In this document: positions 44,512 through 57,316 of the stretch, piece by piece
How positions within the stretch are numbered: the first letter of the stretch is position 1
Layout: each line of letters begins with the position of its first letter
NCBI GenBank assembly: GCA_021397845.1
Contig: CM038044.1
Span: 58,999,851 to 59,063,850 of the forward strand
Source of the DNA: Areca catechu
Taxonomy: Eukaryota; Streptophyta; Magnoliopsida; Arecales; Arecaceae
Direction: 5' to 3'
DNA: 64,000 nucleotides
The notes under the pieces: model-generated
Seen by the model: the letters and a program-made list of their open reading frames with translations, nothing else
Told to the model about the DNA's origin: nothing
Databases searched by the model: none
Position numbers and translations under genes: made by a program

Positions 44512-46059
44512 TGGTGGGGGCACCAAGATCAGACACAAATTACTGGGCCATATTTTGTTTACCTAGCCATGTGTCAAATTTTGTAATCAACTAGAATTGA
44601 GTCCTGTAATAAGTTGAGTTTAGTTGATTTGTCTCAACCCTCAACCTAGTCATTATTTTGAGTCCTGTATATCAGTTATGAGTCAAATATGAGCTCAATT
44701 TTTATACAAGAGAGGAGATTACCATATTTTGGAGTTTCACCAGGCCACATCCAAGAGTCAAAGGTTACTACATCAGCACATTGGATTTTGTGTGACAACC
44801 TAGGATCCAAGATGCTTACGAAAACCCTGATTTCCTCCAGATGCCCAGATTCCCTTCCAGATGCCAGAGCATATTCTCAGAATAGGGAACCCATGATTCC
44901 AGAGGTCCACCTGCATCCTAGCCCAAAGAAATCAATTCCAGGTGCCAAGCCCAAGCCCTTAAGAAGCAAGATTCCAGTGAATATTCCTACTACCAGGCTA
45001 ACAGGCCACCCCAGCTTCTAGAGGCCCAAGGCCAAGCACCCAAGCCCCTTTGGGCCTGCCCCTTGCTGCTCCTAGAGGCCCAACATGCCCCGCTAGGCGT
45101 CCTTGATGTGTTGAACAAGTCCAAGAGGTGTCCTTGAGTGGAATAGTCAAAGCGTGAAGGAAAAAGGAGAAGACTAGGTCAATTCCTAACCTAATGGGGT
45201 TTTGTTTTTCTAACCTAGCTAGGAAAGGACTTGTATTCCAATTGGAAAGAGGACTTGTAGCCTAAGTATATCCATTGTTAGTGAGGGCATGGAAACTCTA
45301 TAAATACCCCACCCCTCCCCCTCTTGTAAGCATCTCTTTCTTATGAATACAATTTGCTAAAATTTTAGTTATTGCCTTGTGTTGGTGTTTTGTTTTGGTT
45401 CATTGGTTTGTGTTTTTGTGCTTGGACGAATTCCTTGCTGCCCTAGCTTCCTTCCACATCCTAACTCACTACCATCCAAGCCATCACACATGCAAGAAGG
45501 AGTACCCTAGGCCGCCAAGCAAGGAGATCTTCAACAAGCTTCAAACAGCCATCTTCTAACCCTAATCCTGATTCCTTTCAATCCATAGTTTCTTTTCTTA
45601 TTTTTAATTACTACTTTGATTAACCCTGATGCTTGTAGGATCCTCGAGGTGCTTCCCCTCCCCTGAGGAGGACTTCTTTGCTGCCCAGACCACCCAAATT
45701 CGCCATCAGATTCAAGGGAAACAAGGCTTCTTCTTCTAGGTTCCGATCAGAGTGTGAGTGATCTCTTCTGCTACTAAATTTTAATCTTTGACTGGTAAGA
45801 ATCCTTCTTTTCTCTTATTATCTGATTTAATGAAGAAAAGCTATCTTAAACTAGGAGTTTCTCAACTCTCTGGTCCTGGATATTTCATTGGTTTGCATGA
45901 GTATGCCTGCGACCCAATGATTCTTTGCACTGCTAGTCTTTCCTCTAGTTCTTACTTCATTTTGAGAATCTAGCCTGCAAATAAAATTAAAAAAATCACA
46001 AAAAAAATATTTTACTATTTTACATGCATGTTTAGTAGTCTTAGAGTCGTCCCACATCA
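44512..46059 (+). repeat. Element E 3' LTR
   Basis: 1548 bp, TGGTGGGGGCACCAAGATC to GTCCCACATCA. A TATAAATA box lies at about 45299. The TSD ATGAT follows. Confidence 0.94.
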
Positions 46060-47537
46060 ATGATGCATGAATGATTTGAGATCAGCAATTGATTAGCATC
46101 ATTCATAAAGCACTATCCAAATGATGACAATTCTAAGTAAGTTAAGATACATTGCTAAAGGAAGAATAATCGATTAAAGTAGACCATAAATTATTACCTT
46201 CAAATTGATGGTATTTAGAAAAATACCTAGATTAAGATAGTCATCCTAAAATATATGAGATCTATGTGCAATAACCTCTCATAAAATTAACAAACAATAA
46301 ACTCAATTTATTTATGGAAAGATACTTACTTCAGAAACTTGGTGTTAGATCATTTGTAGAGTCAATGGTTTGGATTCATGATGATTTTGATTTCAATCAT
46401 TGAAATCTAGATTTGACTCCTTGATTGATCAACTTCTTCATGGAAGGCTCTTGAAGACAAAAATTAGGAGTTGAAGAATCTAGAGCTCACTAAAAGGTAA
46501 TATGCTTGGATTGGGAGAATCCAAGGGCCGTTTGGGCTCCAAAACTCCTTCTGGGTTCCAAAACTCTTCAAAATACTTCAAAAAGAATTGTCTAGGTGCC
46601 TGAGATTGTAAAGAATAGTGTTGGATAAAATGATGATGGGTTTGGGCATGATGTGGATGTGTGGATAAGCTTGGTAGAGGTGACACTCAAGAAAAATTGG
46701 ATATAGAATTTTTTACACTCTTGATCTAATTCAATAAGACCTAGAAAACTCTAGAAAAATGATCTTAAAGATCCATTGGTTGAAAAGAAGGCTCCTAAAT
46801 GTTAGACTTCCAATAAAAAAAATGGGAAGTGAGTTGGACGTGGGGTTAGGATTATGGATGTTGGAAGGCTGCTGATACAAAAATCCAGGAATAAGACATG
46901 AAGAAGAATGAGAGCAAAAATGGGCCTCTCACCCTCCCTTGCGGGCACTATGGATCTCTCACCCTCTCCATCTTAGAGCAATCATACCATACATAGTGAA
47001 GAAAAAAATATATTAGTAATTTTTATTGGTTTAATAGCTTGAGTACATCGCTTTTTATAGATCCATGAACGAGTCCTAGTTTAGACAAGAATATAAGTTC
47101 CAAACCTAATACAAATCTATAATGACTAAAGACCTAATTTATGAGGAGTACTAATATTGAAGGACACCTAGGGTGTGCCACATTATTTCCCATGCCATAA
47201 ATAAAGGTGGCATAAATATGGGGAGGCACCAACCTAAGCTATGTTCACACTAGTTTCTCCCACAAGTCATGTTCATACTTTGGTTCTAGTACTTAATAAA
47301 AATAATTTAGTTAAATCAAGCCAATTAGGGGATAAGACTTTATTTAACTCAAAATACTGACTTAGTTGACTCAATTAATTAAAATAAGATAAAAATTGAC
47401 ATTGACTTGATTGGATTGACAGAAATTGATTTCAAGGGATTCAATTGGCTACTTCTAGGCTCTAGTATATTGCTTTCTTAATCCAAATAGGCTATAACTT
47501 TAATGATTTCTTTTCGCTTACTCTAGTGTTTGTACCA
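46060..47537 (-). repeat. LTR H, main part
   Basis: Complement of the LTR at 55261-56795, for example AAGTATGAACATGACTT, GTGTGAACATAGCTTAG and TTGGTGCCTCCC. Total LTR length, excluding E, is about 1.49 kb. The right end TTTGTACCA matches the family's TGGTA start. Its TATA box reads as TTTTTATAGA on the plus strand near 47053. Confidence 0.85.
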
Positions 47538-47824
47538 ATTCTCCCATGATAGGGAGAACACGATCGCATTGAGTATGGATCGACATTTCTCTAGTATTGC
47601 TCGTGTAAATCTAGGTCGATGCACTGTAGATCCTCTCGAGTGATCCAAGTATCTTGCTGACTCAGTCATCCTCATCATTGAACAGGATTGTTGATAGCCT
47701 CAACTCCTAGTAGAAATGACCTGCTTATCTATGATTCTCTTAATCTAGTCTTATTTTGTTGAGGTTTTACTTTGTGGACACTCAAAGGTAGGCTCACTCT
47801 CAAAGGATGGATTAGGTCCAAATG
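47538..47824 (-). pseudogene. Element H chromodomain and pol tail, first piece
   Basis: Minus-strand remnant of the end of pol next to the LTR, recognised by alignment with 60815-61110 (for example CTCTCGAGTGATCCAAGTAT and GTGGACACTC.AAGGTAGG). It has many stops and shifts. It continues at 49360 after the solo LTR. Confidence 0.75.
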
Positions 47825-49359
47825 TGATGCGGGCGGACCTCGATTAGGTTTATTTTAGAGGGGTGGATCGTTGGTCGCTAGGAAACGACCTTTAGGCTTG
47901 GTTCAACCAGGCACAAATTATTTTCTCCAAAATTTTTTATTCAAATAAACCCTTTTTTTAATATTTTTTTCATTCCTTTTTTTTCCTTTTTTTTTCTATT
48001 TTTTTTGCTAAAGATGGCAGGGAGGGGCCATGCTCCGAGGATCATGCGAGAAGAGAAGTCAGCCTCGAACACAGCATTTGCATTCACGTTCATGTAGAGC
48101 CTTGCTTTTGCTTCCCCATGGACTGAATCATGGGAAAGGGGAGGCTCATGGAGGGGCTTGCCAAATCTGTGCTGGTCAGAGGCAGCAGCATGGTTGGCGG
48201 CTGGCATCACGGGATCGGCAGAGATGGCGGCAGGGCAGCGACGGTCTCAGCAGCAGGGGTGATTGGGATGGGGTGTTCGAACTATGGCAGAGGGAGAAGA
48301 TGGCTGGCATGGATGTTGTTCCAGTGGCATCATGTGATGCGAGCTATTAAAGTCGAGAGGAAAGTTCAGGTGGTATTGGGGTTGCACGGGAGTTATGCTT
48401 ACAGGTGAGAGGCGACGGAGAGTGGAGGAAGGGGTGGAGAAGCTCACGGGAGGCAGCGGGTGGAGAGGATGGACATGAGCCCCTATCTGGGTTGGCTGGA
48501 CCCATGGAAGGAAGAGGCCAGGCAGAAACTTCAGCCGTGACTTGGAGGGCACGATCCCACAGGCATGATATGGTTACAAGCCCGGCGGTTCTAGCATGGG
48601 CATGGGCAAGTTGGCTGGTGTTCGGGCAGATCCGGGTGATTGCAGTCTCGGCGACGATGTTGAAGACGTCGGAAGGAGGGGTGGTTGGCCTACCTCCAAC
48701 AACATCGGTGACCAGATGGTGCTCGGGCGGTTTTGGTCGGGATGGCTTGGTGGTTAATTCGGGAGAAAGGAAACTGAGAGGGGAAAGAGAAAGAATGCAG
48801 ATGAAGAAGAAGAAAGACCAATAGAAAAATTTAGGAAAAAAAAAAAAAACCATAGTTCGGTTTCCTACCTAGGCTTCAGCACCCACTCTTAACCAGAGTG
48901 ATCATGTAGGGCATCAACACCCTCTTCTTAACCATGAGTGATGACCCCTCTCCTTAACTTGGATTTTATTTTTCTTCTTCCAAAATATTCATCGTCTCCC
49001 TTTATTTGATCGATAAAAATAATTATAAATAGGATAATCTGAGATATTCAATATCCTGATCTTAGATACCTCAACCTTTATCCTAATACATTCAAACTAT
49101 TAAAAATAAACTAATCCAACTAAATCCTAAAACAACGATAAAAATGTATGGAATCTAATCCTAAAACTTCAAGATATCCCAATCCCTGATACACCCATAA
49201 AAAAATTACACTTATCTTCATTTGGATGTGCTCAGAGATTCATGCTACTCCGGGATCCATGCTGCTCCAGGATATGTGCTGCATCGACTTCAGGATCTGG
49301 GGCTTCAGGTTCTAGGATGGGCTAGGCTTCAGATTCTGTGCTAGTCGATGTCCCTATCA
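47825..49359 (-). mobile_element. Solo LTR I (related to the small LTR element)
   Basis: 1535 bp with TSD AAATG at 47820-47824 and 49360-49364. On the minus strand it starts TGATAGGGACATCGACTAGC and contains GGAGCAGCATGGATC and GTAGCATGAATCTC, recalling the start of the LTR at 32238. It holds a poly-pyrimidine run (47951-48007) and an unusually GC-rich core (about 48010-48800) with frames on both strands (48405-48824 plus, 48347-48853 minus). No protein domain is recognised in that core. Confidence 0.9.
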
Positions 49360-49676
49360 AAATGGCTCACTAGGAATCGTTGCTAGCTCTTTAGTAAGAT
49401 CAGATATATTAAAAGTAGAATTGATTCCTAATTCTAGGGATAAGTCCAAAACATATGTATTCAATCCAATTTTGTTATAATTTTAAAAAGAAATGCTCAT
49501 TGAGTGTGCAATTTCTTTTAATGGTCCTTGGTAGGAATTGCTCATGTCTAATGCTAATCATGAGTTCATCTCTTTCTACAAATTCTTTGACTCGCCTATG
49601 CATATCTACTAACTGGTTATATACTGCATTACCTACATTAATTCTTTCACTTATCTCGTTATGTAGACTCTTAACA
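49360..49676 (-). pseudogene. Element H pol tail, second piece
   Basis: Continues the pol tail: the plus-strand words GTAAGATCAGATATATTAAA and GTCCAAAACATATG correspond to 61140-61210 in element F. It reaches the region just after integrase, where solo LTR J interrupts. Confidence 0.78.
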
Positions 49677-51357
49677 TGGTGCGGGCACCAGACTCAGAAG
49701 AAGACTTCAGGGCTCCATCTGGATCTCTGATTGACATTGCCCGAAGAATTAGGGTTTTCTGGTTTTGTAATAAGGGTTGACTTGGTCAACTCAATTTTAG
49801 TTTGAGTCTGTATTTCCCTGCAATTTAAATTTTGTTGAGTCATGTTGACTCAATACAAGTCCTAGTAGTGGTCTAGGTCTTCTCCAAGGTGCCACATTTT
49901 CTCCCAGGACCAAGCAAGTGGGCGCCACACTCCCAGCCACACGCCAGAGTCCAGGAGGTGCCACATCTCCATCCAGTGTGCCTTGGTCCCCACACCACAA
50001 GAAAGCAGGTCCCTTCTTTCATGCGCCACTTGGGGGAGAAATCCATCAAGATACCTCAATCCAAGGAGGAGCCAACTTCTTTCTAGATAAACCCAAGCCA
50101 GGATGGCAAGAATTTTTCTTGAAGAGAGGATCAAGGAGGTGCCCCACAATGTTCCATAAAAACCCAAGTTATAAAAGGGAAGAGAGCATGTCTTGGGGAG
50201 AAAATCAAGGAGGCACCCAAAAGTTTCCTAAAGTGCCAAAGCCATGAAAAGAAGAAGCCTAAACTTGTGGAGCAAGACTAGGAGGTGTCCAAAAGAGCCA
50301 AACCATGAAGGGAAAATCCTTGATTCATGGAGAGATACTAGGAGACACCCCCATAACATGCCATTTGGAGCTGATTTTCAAGTTTTCTTGGAGTTTTTGG
50401 GCTGCCCACTCATGGAAGGAGTCTTGGGAAGAGAATTTGATGCCTAAAGTGTGGGTTAGTCCTATTAGTCCCACATGGGAAGTGTATGAAATTTTATTTC
50501 TTTGTTATGTCTATATATTCAACTCTATGTAACTCTTGAAAAAATGATGAATGAAATCAATTTCTTTGTGAGCAACTTTGTGTTTCTCTCTTCCGCACTT
50601 GTATTCAAGTGTTGAGCTCCGTGAGGGAGTAAATCCGGGTTCCCTAGGAACCTTGAGGAGGTGTGAGATCTCCAACCCCAAAACCCTAGCTTAGTCCACC
50701 CATCTCTACTCCACCACCACCAAACCCTAATTTTCCATCTACATCCCACGGCCCCTCTCTTCCACATAGAGGCCGGCCACCAGCATCCAGGTTCAGATCA
50801 ACTGTTTCAACTACAGAGCAAGTTCAAAGAAGAGTCAGATCAGTATCAAGATCTCTGGAACTTCTACATCCAACAATCTTCATTAAGTCCTCAGGTCAGT
50901 GTCTTTCTTTGAGTTTCTGGTTCTTTTTTTTTTGTTCTTCTTCTTCCAGATCCTGAGTTCGAGAAGAAGGCCAACCTTGCCATAGGACTACAATCCGAGG
51001 ATCCATTGCGAAGATACCTCGTCTCCAAGGATCCTACAATCTGTTCGAGAGTGTCCTTCAATTGAAGCAACGAGAGATATCACAGTCAGGTATAAAACCT
51101 TCTCTTCTCTCTTCGTCTGTTTCTTGAAAGAGGAGTAAACCCTAGGTCTGGGGGTTTCTCAATCCCCAGCAATCCTACTTCTGAGTTACTCTGATAATCC
51201 ACTCCTTTTAATTGTGCTTTCTATCATTTCTTAGTTTCTTTCAGCATTAGTTTATCTTTCCTTTAAGTCAAAGCCAACTTCTGAAAATAAATAAATAAAA
51301 AAAAATACATTAATTTTAATTTACTTCCGCATCGCATCATCTTTTTGTTCTGCATCA
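49677..51357 (+). mobile_element. Solo LTR J
   Basis: 1681 bp, TGGTGCGGGCACCAGACTC to TTCTGCATCA, with exact TSD TAACA at 49672-49676 and 51358-51362. It belongs to the same TGGTG.GG.CACCA-starting LTR superfamily as A, D, E and F but to a separate family. A possible TATA lies at CTATATATTC (about 50511). Its small frames (49918-50247 and others) look incidental. Confidence 0.93.
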
Positions 51358-52016
51358 TAACATGTTGGGTGAATAACTCAGTGGATCCAGCCATTCTAGC
51401 ATGCATGGATAAAGGAATAAGGTCAACTAGTTTTCTAGGTTGATAACCATGAACTACCTCAAATTGACTAACCTATGGACCTATTTATCAAAACTACTGT
51501 ATGCAAATTCAGGTCAGGATAGTAAAGATCCCAATTTCTAGACTGCTCTCCAATTAGACAGCATAATAGGTTCCCAAGGCTTCTATTTCCTGCTTCAATT
51601 TGGCCATCTATTTATGGATGGTAGGCGGAGGAGAACTTATATTATTTTCCTAACATGTGCCAAAGGATTTTCAAAAATGGCTCATAAATCTAACATCCCT
51701 ATCTAATACTATATTTTTAGGAAATCCATGTAGCTTAACAATTTCATCAAAGAATATCTTAATAACTCTAGATGCATCGGATGTTTGGAAATAGGGGATA
51801 AAATGGGCCATTTTAAAGAATCGATCTACTACCACTAAAATTGCATTGTGTCTATGGGCTATCCTCGGCAAACCTAAGGCAAAGTCCATGCTAACATCCT
51901 ACTAGGGATAGTCAGGTATGGGAAATGGTGTATATAGGCTAGTATTATGTTTTGGTCATGGCACACAATTTCTACATTGAGCAACTATCCTAGCTACATC
52001 TCGTTTTAAGCTTGGC
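51358..52016 (-). pseudogene. Element H integrase (broken)
   Basis: Minus-strand reading MDFALGLPRIAHRHNAILVV, VVDRFFKMAHFIPYFQTS and KLHGFPKNIVLDRDVRFMSH covers the first two catalytic aspartates of a chromovirus integrase (compare MDFVLGLP in element F). Downstream parts (about 51358-51670) are degenerate. Confidence 0.85.
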
Positions 52017-52640
52017 TCAATATATTCTATGGATTCCAATGATTTTATTCTTGCCAAAGTGTCTAGTTAATCCACCTGCATATATTTTCCATACAAGAAA
52101 ATAGCTAACAAAAGTATGCGGGATACACAACTTAGTTTCTTTGAATAAGTAACCATCTTGAAGGGCACATTTGCTACACTCTCTAGATGGTGCATGAAGC
52201 AAAGTGGAATAAATTTTATTGAAGTCTGAACGCTCTTCATAGCTCTCTTTCAACCTACCAAATCTAGTCACTTCTATACTCAGGGTGGAATAGGGTATGC
52301 CTATGGCTAAATGCATTAATAGCTTGATTTTTGACAATTGCATGATGTTTAAGGACAAAAGTGTATGCTTGCAAAGATTCAACCCGCTTTCCTTGCCTAT
52401 GGTTTAGTTTCTTTTAGGAGTTCAAGATTGGAGGGCCTTATGGTCAGAAAGCAAGAAAAATTCTTATAGTAATAAGTAGTGTCTCCAATATCATAGGGCT
52501 TGCACTACTGTATAGAATTCCTTATTATATGCAGAGTACATTAATTTGGCATCATTCAGTTTCCTGCAAAAGTATGCTATCGAAAGACCTTCTTAACTAA
52601 GGACACCTCCTATTCCTACACTTAAGGCATCACATGTGAC
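52017..52640 (-). pseudogene. Element H RNase H and integrase N-terminus (broken)
   Basis: Traces of the RNase H to integrase linker lie on the minus strand: YAGGLTRHFGKNKIIGIH (zinc-finger H...H part) and LPSRECSKCALQDGYLFKE. There are several shifts. The RNase H core (about 52380-52640) is recognisable mainly by alignment with 62360-62700. Confidence 0.75.
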
Positions 52641-52641
52641 T

Positions 52642-52970
52642 TCAAATACTTTTAAGAAATTTGATAGTCATAGGATAGAGGCATGGACCATCTTGGAAAA
52701 CTTCATTAGTGGCTTTGGTCCATTCGAAGACTCCCTTTTTGATACAATCGATGATTGTAGCTATGATGGCACTGAATCCCTTAATGAACCTATGATTAAA
52801 GGTTGCTAGGCCATGGAAGCTATGTATGATATGAAGGTTTTGGGATACAGGCCACTCAACTATTGCTCTTATCATTTTGGGATCTATAGACATGCGATTA
52901 CGGGGGACAACAAAATCTAAGAAAGTAACTTGGTTGGTCATGAAACTATACTTCTTAAGGTTTGCATACT
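52642..52970 (-). pseudogene. Element H RT C-terminal part (broken)
   Basis: YANLKKYSFMTNQVTFLDFV, IRAIVEWPVSQNLHIIHSFH, GLATFNHRFIKGFSAIIATI and FEWTKATNEVF match the part of RT after the YFDD motif in element F. Solo LTR D2 interrupts just upstream, before YANLKK. Confidence 0.88.
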
Positions 52971-52975
52971 GGTTT

Positions 52976-54700
52976 TGATACAGGATGGATGCAAGGGCTA
53001 ATCTAACAATTAATAGTTTAATTCTAATGAGCAATGACAGCAAACTCAAATAAGCTATCAAATAAATTTAAGGAAGATAGACTAAAATTACTACTAACTA
53101 CCCGTAATGTAGTTCACATACAATTTCAAAAAGAACCCTGGATTTGATGATTAGGAAACCACCGAAACTAGGACTTCCTTGCTTCACAAAATTAGATCTA
53201 TGAGATTTGGATGGGTTACTTACCGATATCGATTTTTCCTCCTCCGTTGTAGCAGATCTGGATTCGACTATCAAGATCTTACGGTAGGATTCCAAATATT
53301 AGTTCCTTCGGAGCAGATCTTCCCATGATGGTTGGATGGCAAGGAAACCTCCTCTTCTAATTGAGAATACTAAGGATCTTGCAAAAGAACTGTGATTAGA
53401 ATGGTGGAAAAAGGAGTGGAAATCTGAAAAGAGAGAGGGAAAGAGGGATGGTTGGCTTGAATGTAGATCTGGACTGGATGTTGAAGATGATGGCACCTGG
53501 CTTCTTGGATCTTGGACTTGAGAGATAACTAGGGCTTCAGCACCCCACACACATAGATGCACTGCTTACCCAACAGAGCACTTTCATATTACAATGCTTA
53601 ACCAGCAATTGCAGAAGCAAACTGATAGAGTTTCATTAATGATTCAAAGATGGTTACAAGGGGGGATGGAGTGGTATTTATAGACCCTCCATACAAGGTA
53701 GCAAGATAGGAACAAATTGCTTTGAATACCAGATAAATACAAATAATAATGAACTCTAATCTCCTTCTTAACTTGGATGAAAACTCTTTGTAATTTAAAC
53801 TGGATAGAATTCCCTTTGCAATTGAACTCCTTATGAAGTGCGATGATAAGAAACTTCATAATGGGCGACGAAAAATAAGAAGAGGCACTAAATATTAGAT
53901 GGCATCCTTCTTTTCCCCATCTTGGCATCAATCCCTCCTTCTTTCTTGGCATGAATTAGGCTTTATCTTGATCTTCTTGAATTTGAAAATAGGCAAGATA
54001 ATCGTTCATTCTATCCTTTGACTTAGATGAGGATAAAGCATCTTGGAAATTTGAATGGATGAGGGGAGGCACTCCTCTTCATGTGGGTGACGAAATGAGG
54101 ATGAGAGGAGCTGCCAAAGAGAGGAGAATCCTTCCATTTTACTTCTCTTAAATGGCATCAATTTTGGATTTCAAATGGGCGATACATGAGAAGAAAAATG
54201 GGCATTAATCTTCTTGGAGTCCTTGTAGTAACCTTCCTCTAATTTGAATTCTTGGACAAGAAAGGATGAGGTCTTCTGATGTCCTGTTGTCCTGTTGTCC
54301 TGTTATCTCAATATCTCGATGTCTCAATGTGTTGAAGAAAATAAAAGACAACCTTCTTTTGACATTGAGTTGGCCATCCAAGGTGGTGAAATGAGACATA
54401 CTACTCCAAGTATGGGTGACAAGGCTCCATGTGGCATGATGTGGCGTGATGACGTGGCATGGCTTCAACAATTGGACTTGACCTTCGCTAACAATTGAAC
54501 TTGAACCCCCTTAACTAAATCAAGTACTAATTATAGGACTTAATCCAAGCAATCCTAACTTGACTAATTTGTAATCAAAGTTGACTAATTATTTACATAG
54601 ACTCAATTACTCATAATTGAAAGGTAGACAGTACTCATTTATGATCCACAATGAGCTTAGAGGGGTCTAACATTTCTTCCTTGCTCTGGTGTCCTCACCA
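52976..54700 (-). mobile_element. Solo LTR D2 in element H RT
   Basis: 1725 bp with exact TSD GGTTT (52971-52975 and 54701-54705). On the minus strand it starts TGGTGAGGACACCAGAGC and ends ATCCTGTATCA. A TATA box reads GTATTTATAGACC on the plus strand near 53672. D1 (29707-39430) is a truncated copy of the same family. RT reads continuously once it is removed. Confidence 0.94.
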
Positions 54701-54705
54701 GGTTT

Positions 54706-55260
54706 CCATCCTCAAGGCTTGGCGAACTTACTGAAAATGATCCAAATGTCCTTCTCTAGATTTACTATAGATTAGGTTGTTATTAAAGTATTGACTACAA
54801 ATAATCCAATAAATGGTCATAACACTTGATTCATCAGTCACATAAGGTACTAAGGGCATTTGATAGTCTAAAGGGCATGACCATCCACTCACATAAATCA
54901 TCCTTCATCTTGAAGGTGTTCTTCCACTCATCTCGCAGTCTGATTCTAACCTGATGTTAACCACTCTTAAGATTTTACCTTAGAAAAGATAGTGGATTCG
55001 GACATAATGTCAAGCATGTCATCTAGCTGGGGATTGGAATTGATATTTTATAGTAATTTTGTTTATTGCATGACCATCAATGCGCATCCTCCTAGTTACA
55101 TCTTTCTTTGCTGTTAACAGTGCAGGTACTATGCAAGAGCTTACCTAATAAATCCTTTCCATAAAAGTTCTCCAACTTGCCTCTATAACTCGATATGCTC
55201 AGTAGGAATTAATCTATAATGGGACAAGTTAGGTTGGATTGATCTAGGAACTATATCTAT
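54706..55260 (-). pseudogene. Element H RT N-terminal part (broken)
   Basis: On the minus strand, traces LMNQVL, PFIG.FVV, IYSKSREGHLDHF and VRQALR lead up to the D2 insertion. Toward the right, the region around 54880-55200 aligns with 63210-63560 of element F (the SKIDLKSGYHQVRI region). The catalytic YFDD has decayed. It ends at 55260 where the opposite-strand LTR starts. Confidence 0.8.
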
Positions 55261-56795
55261 TGGTATGAGACCAAAGCAGCTAGAAGGAAATCATCAAAGT
55301 TATAGCCTATCTAGATTAAGGAAGCACAAACTAGAGCCCAAAAGTACTCAATTCAATTTAATTTCAGTCTAGTCCAGTCAAGTCAAAGTTTATTTTATTT
55401 TATTTTATTCAACTAAGTCAATTGAGTTTGTATTTTGAGTTAAATCAAGTCTAATCCCCAAATTAATTTGATTTAATTAAGTTATTTTAATTTGGTACTA
55501 GAACCAAAGTATGAATGTGACTTATCAGAGAAACTAGTGTGAACATAGCTTAGATTGGTGCCTCCCATATTCTTGCCACCCCATATTTATGTCATCCCAT
55601 TTTTTATATGGCATGGAAAATAACTTGGCACCTCCCTAGGTGTCCCTTGACACTTGGGACCCTCACAAGTTAGGTCTTTAGTCATTATTCTATTAGGTTT
55701 GGGACTTATATTCTTACTTTGACTAAGACTCTTTCATGGGTCTATAAAAAATGATGTACTCAAGTTATTAAATCAATAAAAAAAACTGATATATTTTGTT
55801 CTTCATCATGTATGATGTGATTACTTCAAGAGGAAGAGGATGAGAATCCCATAGCACCCGCTAGGGAGGGTGAGAGAGGCCCATCTTCGCTCTTCGTTCT
55901 TATTTATGTCCCATTCCCAAATTTCTATGCCAGCAACTTTCCAACCTTAACAAATCCCTAACCCCATGTCCAAATCACTTAATATTTTTTTTCTTAGAAT
56001 CCCAACAACATCCTAGAACATCTCTTTCAACTTACGGATGTTTGAAATCATTTTCCTAAAATTTTCTGTCTTGTTGAATCAGCCCCTACATGTAGAAAAT
56101 TCTATACCTAGACTTTCCTTAGCGTTGTCTCTACCAAACTTCTCCACCCATCCACATCTCTCCCAAACCTACTATAAATTACCAAACCCTATTCCCTACA
56201 ATATCATGAACCAATATAATTTTTTCTAAAATTTTTCAAGGAGTTTTGGAGATTGGATCAGCATTGGGAGTATCCAAATCCAAGTAAGAGTCTCCAAGTG
56301 AGTCCTAGGTTCTTCAACAACTACTTTCCATCTTCAAGAGCCTTCCATGAAGAAGATGATCAATCAAGAAGTTGAAATCCAGATTTCAATGACCAAAATC
56401 CAAATCATTATGAATCCTAACCACTGAAGTCAGCTCCATAAAAGGTCTAACTCTTTCAAGGTTCTGATTTGTCTAGTTTCATAGGTATCTTTCCATAAAT
56501 AAGTTGAGTTTGCTGTTTGGTAATTTTATAAGATATCTTATTATCTTTATAGATCTCATATTTTTTAGGAAGACTATCTTAATCTTGGTGTTTTTCTAAA
56601 CATCTTCGATCTAAGTTTTATATAGCTTTAAATTGCTTGTTCTTTGGGCAATAATTTTTGGTCTAATTTAATCTAATTATTCTCCTTTTTAGCAACATAT
56701 CTTAAACTTAGAATAATTTACATTTGGTTAGTGATTTATGAATTATGTTAATCAATTACTGATCTCAAATCATTCATGCATCATGTTCCACATCA
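55261..56795 (+). repeat. Element G LTR
   Basis: 1535 bp, TGGTATGAGACCAAAGC to GTTCCACATCA. TATAAAAA lies at about 55743. It aligns along its length with the complement of 46060-47537. Confidence 0.87.
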
Positions 56796-56799
56796 GTGT

Positions 56800-56810
56800 T
56801 GGTATCAGAG
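56800..56810 (+). promoter_or_regulatory. Element G primer binding site
   Basis: TGGTATCAGAG, four bases after the LTR, matching the tRNA-iMet complement. Confidence 0.88.
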
Positions 56811-57316
56811 TAAGGTTAGGTTTAGGTTAAGATATTCTTGCATTATTTTCTTATTTAGCTTGATTGCATTCATTATATAAGACACTTAAGGGCAATCCTC
56901 TTTAACTAGATTAGGGAGGGATTTCATTACCCTTCTTTGGTCCAAAAATAACCACCAATATCTTGCATTGACCTAAGCCTAATTTAAAATCAAGTACCCA
57001 CCAACTAGAGTCAATCAAGATAAAGTTCAAGTGGTATGTTGAGATTGGGTGAGACTAGATCTGCATCATCCCCATGGACTGGTGTCTAAGACTAGTGGTC
57101 CAATGGAAAACATCTTAAGCAGGCACATGGTTACTTGATTAGGACCTTGCAAAAGTAAGGAAAGCCTCCCACAATCACACCACTTACTTGGCTAGTTAAA
57201 GGAGTTGGTCTAGATTTGTTTTGTGCTTGGATCATATCACAGTGCTTGAACTACTAGGTCTAAGTTATCCTTAGTCATCTAAGGTTTAATTATTTGATCA
57301 TCTTATTTTCATGTCC

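Larger units (their letters stand above)
39644..46059 (+). mobile_element. Element E: non-autonomous chromovirus derivative
   Basis: LTRs are at 39644-41200 and 44512-46059 (about 1550 bp, clearly diverged), with exact TSD ATGAT at 39639-39643 and 46060-46064. Between them are a tRNA-iMet primer site, leader, an acidic gag-headed ORF, a 35-residue integrase remnant and the pol tail with a chromodomain trace. Protease, RT and RNase H are missing. The architecture is the same as in the rearranged element at 30267-38787, but the sequence is much more diverged. Confidence 0.94.
39628..55260 (-). mobile_element. Element H: old minus-strand chromovirus, heavily nested
   Basis: The 3' LTR (39628-47537, split by E) is followed on its right by pol tail, integrase, RNase H and RT in the order expected for a minus-strand Ty3/gypsy element. 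The coding region is peppered with stops and shifts. It is interrupted by solo LTRs at 47825-49359, 49677-51357 and 52976-54700. Removing each one plus its TSD restores continuity of the surrounding pol. RT stops abruptly at 55260, where a plus-strand LTR of the same family begins. Confidence 0.88.

Noticed and set aside
48347..48853. 168-codon minus-strand frame as a host gene
   Set aside because: It lies wholly inside a TSD-bounded solo LTR, overlaps a plus-strand frame and shows no domain I recognise.
53098..53562. Short minus-strand frames near 53100-53560 as genes
   Set aside because: They fall inside solo LTR D2 and are not conserved in D1.
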